A DNA stretch of 64,000 bases from JAGNLV01 sp964612145. Its GTDB lineage: Bacteria > Zixibacteria > MSB-5A5 > GN15 > FEB-12. How positions within the stretch are numbered: the stretch's first letter is position 1; every line of letters begins with the position of its first letter. Below are positions 60,392 to 64,000 of the stretch, piece by piece. The notes below the pieces were generated by a model. That model was not told the DNA's origin, did not search any database, and was given only the letters and a program-made list of their open reading frames with translations. Where the stretch lies: contig CAZTBP010000006.1 in the NCBI GenBank assembly GCA_964612145.1, forward strand, positions 62,001 to 126,000, written 5' to 3'. Position numbers and translations under genes: made by a program.

Positions 60392-62022
60392 CATTCTCCG
60401 GTCGTATACGACTCCTGCTCATTCTCGTCGCGGTAGTTCCGCCGCTGCTGATTATGCTCGCGATTTATGTCACGGGGCAATCGCGAACCGAGGTCGCCGA
60501 CCGACGGCTCGCGTCCCGCAGCCTCGAGCAGTTTGCGCAATACCGACACTCACTCGAAAATGAACTGGCCGCCGATATCCGCGCCATAGCCCAATCTCCC
60601 TACATCATCCGGGCCACCTTGCTGCTTGGGGCGGGACGCGAACGCGAGGTCCGACTCGATGCCATCCCCTCCGGTCTGGATTTTCTCGAAATTCTCGATT
60701 CCGATTATCGCGTCCTGGTCAGCTACCACCGGCCCGGTTTGATCGGCGAACCACTCCCTGCTACAAACATTGTCCAGGACAACTCGGGATTCGCCGTTAC
60801 TCTCGAATACGACACCGACGGCCCCCATCCAGCCCTCGCAACTACCGCTCCGGTCGACAACAGGTTCCTTCTCTACGCCGGCAGGTATCTTGACGCCGAT
60901 ATCATCGCCTCCGCCGAAAGACTCGTCGGGGCGAACATCCGCGTCCTGATCGAACCGGACAATGCCGACCGCCTGAAACAAATGTCGCTCAGGCAACTGT
61001 ACGCCGAAAACGACTCCCTCACCGCCGTACTGCTGGCCAACGAATCCGAGGGTCTTTTCATTGTCGCCGGTTTTCCCCCCGGCCCACAACGCTCTGTTTA
61101 CGGCAACCTGCTCCTGGTTACAGGATTGGTGGCGCTGGGATCCATCATCCTGGCCGTCATGCTCGGGATCTATGTTACCGGGCGGGCCAAGCGGGAGATC
61201 GACAATCTCGTTACCGCCACCGACCGCGTCGCCGGCGGAGATTTCACGACTCCCGTCATGGCCTACCAAGAAGGTGAGTTCTCTCAGCTGGCTGACTCCT
61301 TTACTGAAATGACTTTCCGCTTAAGAGAGGTCCAGCACCGGCTGGGCCTGTCGGAGAAAATCGCCGCCTGGCAGGCCATGGGCCGAAAAATTGCCCACGA
61401 GGTCAAGAACCCCCTGACTCCTATCGCTATCAGCACCGATGATCTCCGCCGCTCCTATCGCGACAACCTCGATAACTTCCCGAAGATCCTCGATGAGACG
61501 ACAGCAACGATCAAAAGCGAGGTGCACCGCCTCACACAGCTGCTCGATGAATTCGTTCGTTTTGCCCGGATGCGTCCGCCGGAAATCAAGAACGTCGACC
61601 TGCACGAATTCATCGATAATATCGCCTCCCTTTATCGCACAGATACTGAAAGCGGCCGCCTGAAGATCCAAAACCAGGCTGCCACAAAAACCGCCCGGTT
61701 CGACCCGGAAGCCATGCGCCAGGTCGTCATCAATCTCATCAAGAACGGCATTGAATCATCCGGAGAGGCTATTGTCACACTCACCGTCACTGATGATTCC
61801 GACTACGTCCTCTTCCGCATTTCCGATACCGGCCCGGGCTTTACCGACGAGATCCTCCAGCGCGGTTTTGAACCGTATGTTTCCACGAAGAAAGGCGGCT
61901 CCGGGCTCGGGCTTGTAATCAGCCAGCGCATCGTGCACGACCACGGCGGTTCAATCGAACTGTCCAACCAGGCCGACAGCGGCGCCCAGATAACTATCAG
62001 ACTTCCGGTGAAAAATGGCTAA
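60388..62022 (+). CDS. NtrY-like sensor histidine kinase
   Basis: 544 residues. A transmembrane helix (about 8-28), an extracytoplasmic sensor domain of about 205 residues and a second helix (about 239-264) precede a HAMP-type segment (TATDRVAGGDFTT). The phospho-acceptor His337 lies in KIAHEVKNPLTPI. The ATP-binding domain has N-box VINLIKNGIES, DTGPGF, STKKGGSGLGL and the final IELSNQ strand. It overlaps the exported-protein gene by 4 nt and the regulator by 8 nt: a single operon. Confidence 0.95.
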   Translation: MTFSGRIRLLLILVAVVPPLLIMLAIYVTGQSRTEVADRRLASRSLEQFAQYRHSLENELAADIRAIAQSPYIIRATLLLGAGREREVRLDAIPSGLDFLEILDSDYRVLVSYHRPGLIGEPLPATNIVQDNSGFAVTLEYDTDGPHPALATTAPVDNRFLLYAGRYLDADIIASAERLVGANIRVLIEPDNADRLKQMSLRQLYAENDSLTAVLLANESEGLFIVAGFPPGPQRSVYGNLLLVTGLVALGSIILAVMLGIYVTGRAKREIDNLVTATDRVAGGDFTTPVMAYQEGEFSQLADSFTEMTFRLREVQHRLGLSEKIAAWQAMGRKIAHEVKNPLTPIAISTDDLRRSYRDNLDNFPKILDETTATIKSEVHRLTQLLDEFVRFARMRPPEIKNVDLHEFIDNIASLYRTDTESGRLKIQNQAATKTARFDPEAMRQVVINLIKNGIESSGEAIVTLTVTDDSDYVLFRISDTGPGFTDEILQRGFEPYVSTKKGGSGLGLVISQRIVHDHGGSIELSNQADSGAQITIRLPVKNG

Positions 62023-63328
62023 GATCCTTATTGTCGATGATGAAGAAAAAATCCGAAGCTCCCTGAAAAGCGCGCTGGAGCGACGGTCACACGAGGTTGT
62101 CACAGCCGACTCTTTTGCTCAGGGCAGGAAATTCCTCGGCGGCGGGTTTGATATCATTTTCCTCGATGTCATGCTCGGCGACGGCAGCGGCCTGGACCTG
62201 CTCACCGCTGCACGCCAAAAAGATCCGCGTCAAACCGTCGTGATGATTTCGGGCCACGCCGATATCGATATGGCTGTCGATGCTATCCGGGCCGGCGCCT
62301 ACGATTTCATCGAAAAACCCCTGTCGCTGGACCGCCTGACCGTCACCATCGACAACGCCGTACGAACCCTGCGTCTTCAGGACGAAACCGAACGCCTCTC
62401 CTCGCTTGCCTACGGCGAGTTTGTGGGAGAGTCAAAGGCTGTCAAAAACCTCAAAAAGGACATCGCCCGCTCCGCGCCCAAAGCCAATCGCTTTCTGATT
62501 CTCGGCGAGAACGGCACCGGTAAGGAACTGGTCGCGAACATGATTCACCGCGCCGGCTCCCATCGCGACGGTCCTTTTGTGCCGGTCAACTGCGCCGCGC
62601 TTCCGTCGGAGCTGGTCGAGTCAGAGCTGTTTGGTCATGTCAAAGGCGCCTTCACGGGCGCCTCCGCAAACCGCCAGGGCAAATTCGTTCAGGCCGACAG
62701 AGGCTCGATCTTCCTCGATGAAATCAGCGAGATGCCGCTTGAGGCCCAGGCCAAGATCCTGCGTGTGCTCGAAACCCGCGAGGTCACGCCGGTCGGATCC
62801 AACAAAACCGTAACCGTCGACTGCACCGTCATCGCCGCCTCCAACCGGGACCTCCAGACGATGATCGACGAAAAAACCTTCCGTGAGGATCTTCTCTACC
62901 GTCTGAATGTCGTTCAGTTCAATCTCCCGCCCCTGCGAGACCGCTTGTCTGATATCCCCCTGCTCGCCTTTCATTTCCTGAACAAGTTCGCCACCGAGAG
63001 CGGCAGCCCGCCAAAGAAACTCAACGAACCGGCCCTGTCGCTGCTCCAGCACTACAAGTTTCCGGGAAACATCCGCGAGTTGAAGAACCTGATGGAGCGT
63101 GTCAATATCTATGTCGACCGCGATACCGTCACCAGCGCCGATATCAAGCGCCTGATGCCGGGGCGGGAACGCCGCGACGATCGCACCCTGAGAGAAGCCG
63201 TCGATGATTTCGAGCGCGACTATATCGAAGAGGCTATCGCGCGCAACGACGGCAACATCAGTCAAGCAGCTCAGGAACTTGGTGTCGAGCGTTCCCTTAT
63301 CTATAAGAAACTCAAGAAAAACGAATAG
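62015..63328 (+). CDS. Sigma-54 activator, NtrC family, cognate of the kinase
   Basis: 437 residues. Receiver Asp51 in LDVMLGDG; AAA+ domain with Walker A GENGTGKE (164-171), sigma-54 loop GAFTGA (211-216), Walker B SIFLDEIS and LREDLLYRL. A C-terminal Fis-type helix-turn-helix (NISQAAQELGVERSLIYKKL) binds DNA. It begins inside the kinase gene, 8 nt before its stop, so it is coupled. The HTH and adjacent twin palindromes suggest autoregulation; it is also a candidate activator of the two sigma-54 PEP-CTERM promoters, though nothing here ties it to them. Confidence 0.96.
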   Translation: MAKILIVDDEEKIRSSLKSALERRSHEVVTADSFAQGRKFLGGGFDIIFLDVMLGDGSGLDLLTAARQKDPRQTVVMISGHADIDMAVDAIRAGAYDFIEKPLSLDRLTVTIDNAVRTLRLQDETERLSSLAYGEFVGESKAVKNLKKDIARSAPKANRFLILGENGTGKELVANMIHRAGSHRDGPFVPVNCAALPSELVESELFGHVKGAFTGASANRQGKFVQADRGSIFLDEISEMPLEAQAKILRVLETREVTPVGSNKTVTVDCTVIAASNRDLQTMIDEKTFREDLLYRLNVVQFNLPPLRDRLSDIPLLAFHFLNKFATESGSPPKKLNEPALSLLQHYKFPGNIRELKNLMERVNIYVDRDTVTSADIKRLMPGRERRDDRTLREAVDDFERDYIEEAIARNDGNISQAAQELGVERSLIYKKLKKNE

Positions 63329-63356
63329 CCGGAAGACTGGCCAACAAGTAGATCCT

Positions 63357-63378
63357 AAAAAAAGCCGAATATCTCGGC
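63357..63378 (-). terminator. Intrinsic terminator
   Basis: GCCGA / TCGGC stem with a 5-nt loop and T7 on the minus strand, 28 nt after the stop of the truncated protease. Confidence 0.88.
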
Positions 63379-63405
63379 GGCCCATCAGGAGAAACAAAAA
63401 ACAGG

Positions 63406-64000
63406 TCAGTTGCGATCGTTTCGGTCGACTCGTCCATTGTCGTAATGCCCCTCTACAGCGACAATCCGGCCCGCATCATCGCGAACGAACCTCAGCCGAA
63501 AATAATCAATAGCTTCAAAACAGAACGTATCATCTCCCATCGGCGTCATCTCGTACGGCTGGCGTTCATCCCTCTCGTAAATCAAATTACCATTTATCAG
63601 ATTGATGTGCCGCGGGCCGTAGTCCCCCACGTATTCTCTTTTCACGTCGGGATTCAACTGAACCGGATGCAGCAGCGCCTTCTTGTTGGCAATATCCCAC
63701 TCGTACCTCGCCGCCAGCTGCGGATCCTCCGTCTTCTCTTTCAGTTCTTTCATCGCTTCGAGAACGGCCACATCGAGCGCTTCATCGGCAGCACACGCGA
63801 TATGCGGTGCAATTCCCCTGCCCTCCCAGTTGTCACCGGTGACCGGGTTGATCGCTTTGCCAAACGGCACCCGCATTACTATCTGGAGATTTGGGAAGGC
63901 ATGCATATCCACCGGGTGCGCCCCGCCGCCGGTTGTCTCTCCGACTACTGTGGCTCGCTTGAGATTCTTCAGATTATAGGTAAACTCTTCCGCCGCCGAG
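63406..64000 (-). CDS. C-terminal peptidase S41 (tricorn/CtpA-type), truncated by window edge
   Basis: The last about 198 residues of a longer protein whose N-terminus lies beyond 64000. The catalytic nucleophile Ser is in SAAEEFTYNLKNLKRATVVG at the window edge, followed by GETTGGGAHP and the S41 block FGKAINPVTGDNWEGRGIAPH. A C-terminal beta domain (REYVGDYGPRHINLINGNLI) of the kind often fused to IRBP/tricorn-like S41 proteases follows. It is a periplasmic protease. The catalytic Lys is inferred from family knowledge. Confidence 0.9.
   Translation of the reverse strand, partial: SAAEEFTYNLKNLKRATVVGETTGGGAHPVDMHAFPNLQIVMRVPFGKAINPVTGDNWEGRGIAPHIACAADEALDVAVLEAMKELKEKTEDPQLAARYEWDIANKKALLHPVQLNPDVKREYVGDYGPRHINLINGNLIYERDERQPYEMTPMGDDTFCFEAIDYFRLRFVRDDAGRIVAVEGHYDNGRVDRNDRN

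Noticed and set aside
1..64000. tRNA, rRNA and CRISPR arrays
   Set aside because: No T-loop/anticodon cloverleaf, rRNA-like stretch or spaced identical repeats of CRISPR size were seen; the 18-19 bp tandem repeats are too short and too degenerate.

Overview
The window looks like a chromosomal segment of an uncultured Gram-negative bacterium with moderately high GC. It carries many secreted proteins: Sec signal peptides, outer-membrane-type lipoproteins, FlgD-like and Ig-like beta domains, dockerin-type C-terminal tails, PEP-CTERM tails and a peptidase S74 chaperone protein. It also has sigma-54 regulators. This mix is typical of candidate phyla such as Zixibacteria in the FCB neighbourhood. 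That placement is an inference from gene content; no rRNA gene is present to test it.

Layout. 0.1-8.6 kb: a DUF4328 membrane protein, a lipoprotein, an HNH nuclease, an NtrC-type regulator, an S74 protein, a lipoprotein/FlgD-like pair and a membrane-anchored thermonuclease that overlaps a Rad50/SbcC-like gene (8.5-11 kb). 11.1-22.7 kb: a long untranslated leader in front of a 1659-residue dockerin-tailed surface protein, an M50 intramembrane protease, a REC-GAF-HD-GYP regulator, lipoyl synthase and a second dockerin-tailed protein. 22.7-35.6 kb: a compact cluster, mostly on the minus strand, of phage head and packaging genes (portal, terminase, candidate protease, candidate decoration protein, HK97-type capsid, candidate adaptor, sialidase-like propeller, candidate holin). 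I see no tail, lysin, integrase, repressor or replication gene. Plus-strand cargo genes (a PEP-CTERM protein and a lipoprotein) sit between the head genes, and a second PEP-CTERM gene diverges from the portal gene. 36.8-42.5 kb: a TPR lipoprotein with a possible cohesin-like partner, a RecB-family nuclease and two glycosyltransferases. 42.8-47.1 kb: a MacA/MacB-type ABC export operon. 47.4-53.5 kb: a VWA protein and a heterodimeric ABC exporter preceded by a leader peptide and attenuator. 53.5-57.7 kb: MutY-like, a split RsmF-like methyltransferase, TrmB and an epimerase-family protein, with repeats between them. 57.8-64 kb: a propeller lipoprotein, then an operon for a secreted binding-protein-like product, an NtrY-like kinase and a sigma-54 activator, and a truncated S41 protease.

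Main points of interest. (1) The tail-less capsid and packaging cluster with membrane and exported cargo, a candidate domesticated or gene-transfer-like element. (2) Near-consensus sigma-54 promoters in front of both PEP-CTERM genes. (3) A segment 1:2 / 2:3 / 3:4 attenuator with a 29-codon leader peptide before the ABC exporter, laid out like the ribosome-controlled bmrCD system. (4) Twin 22-24 bp perfect palindromes between the kinase/activator operon and a divergent lipoprotein gene.
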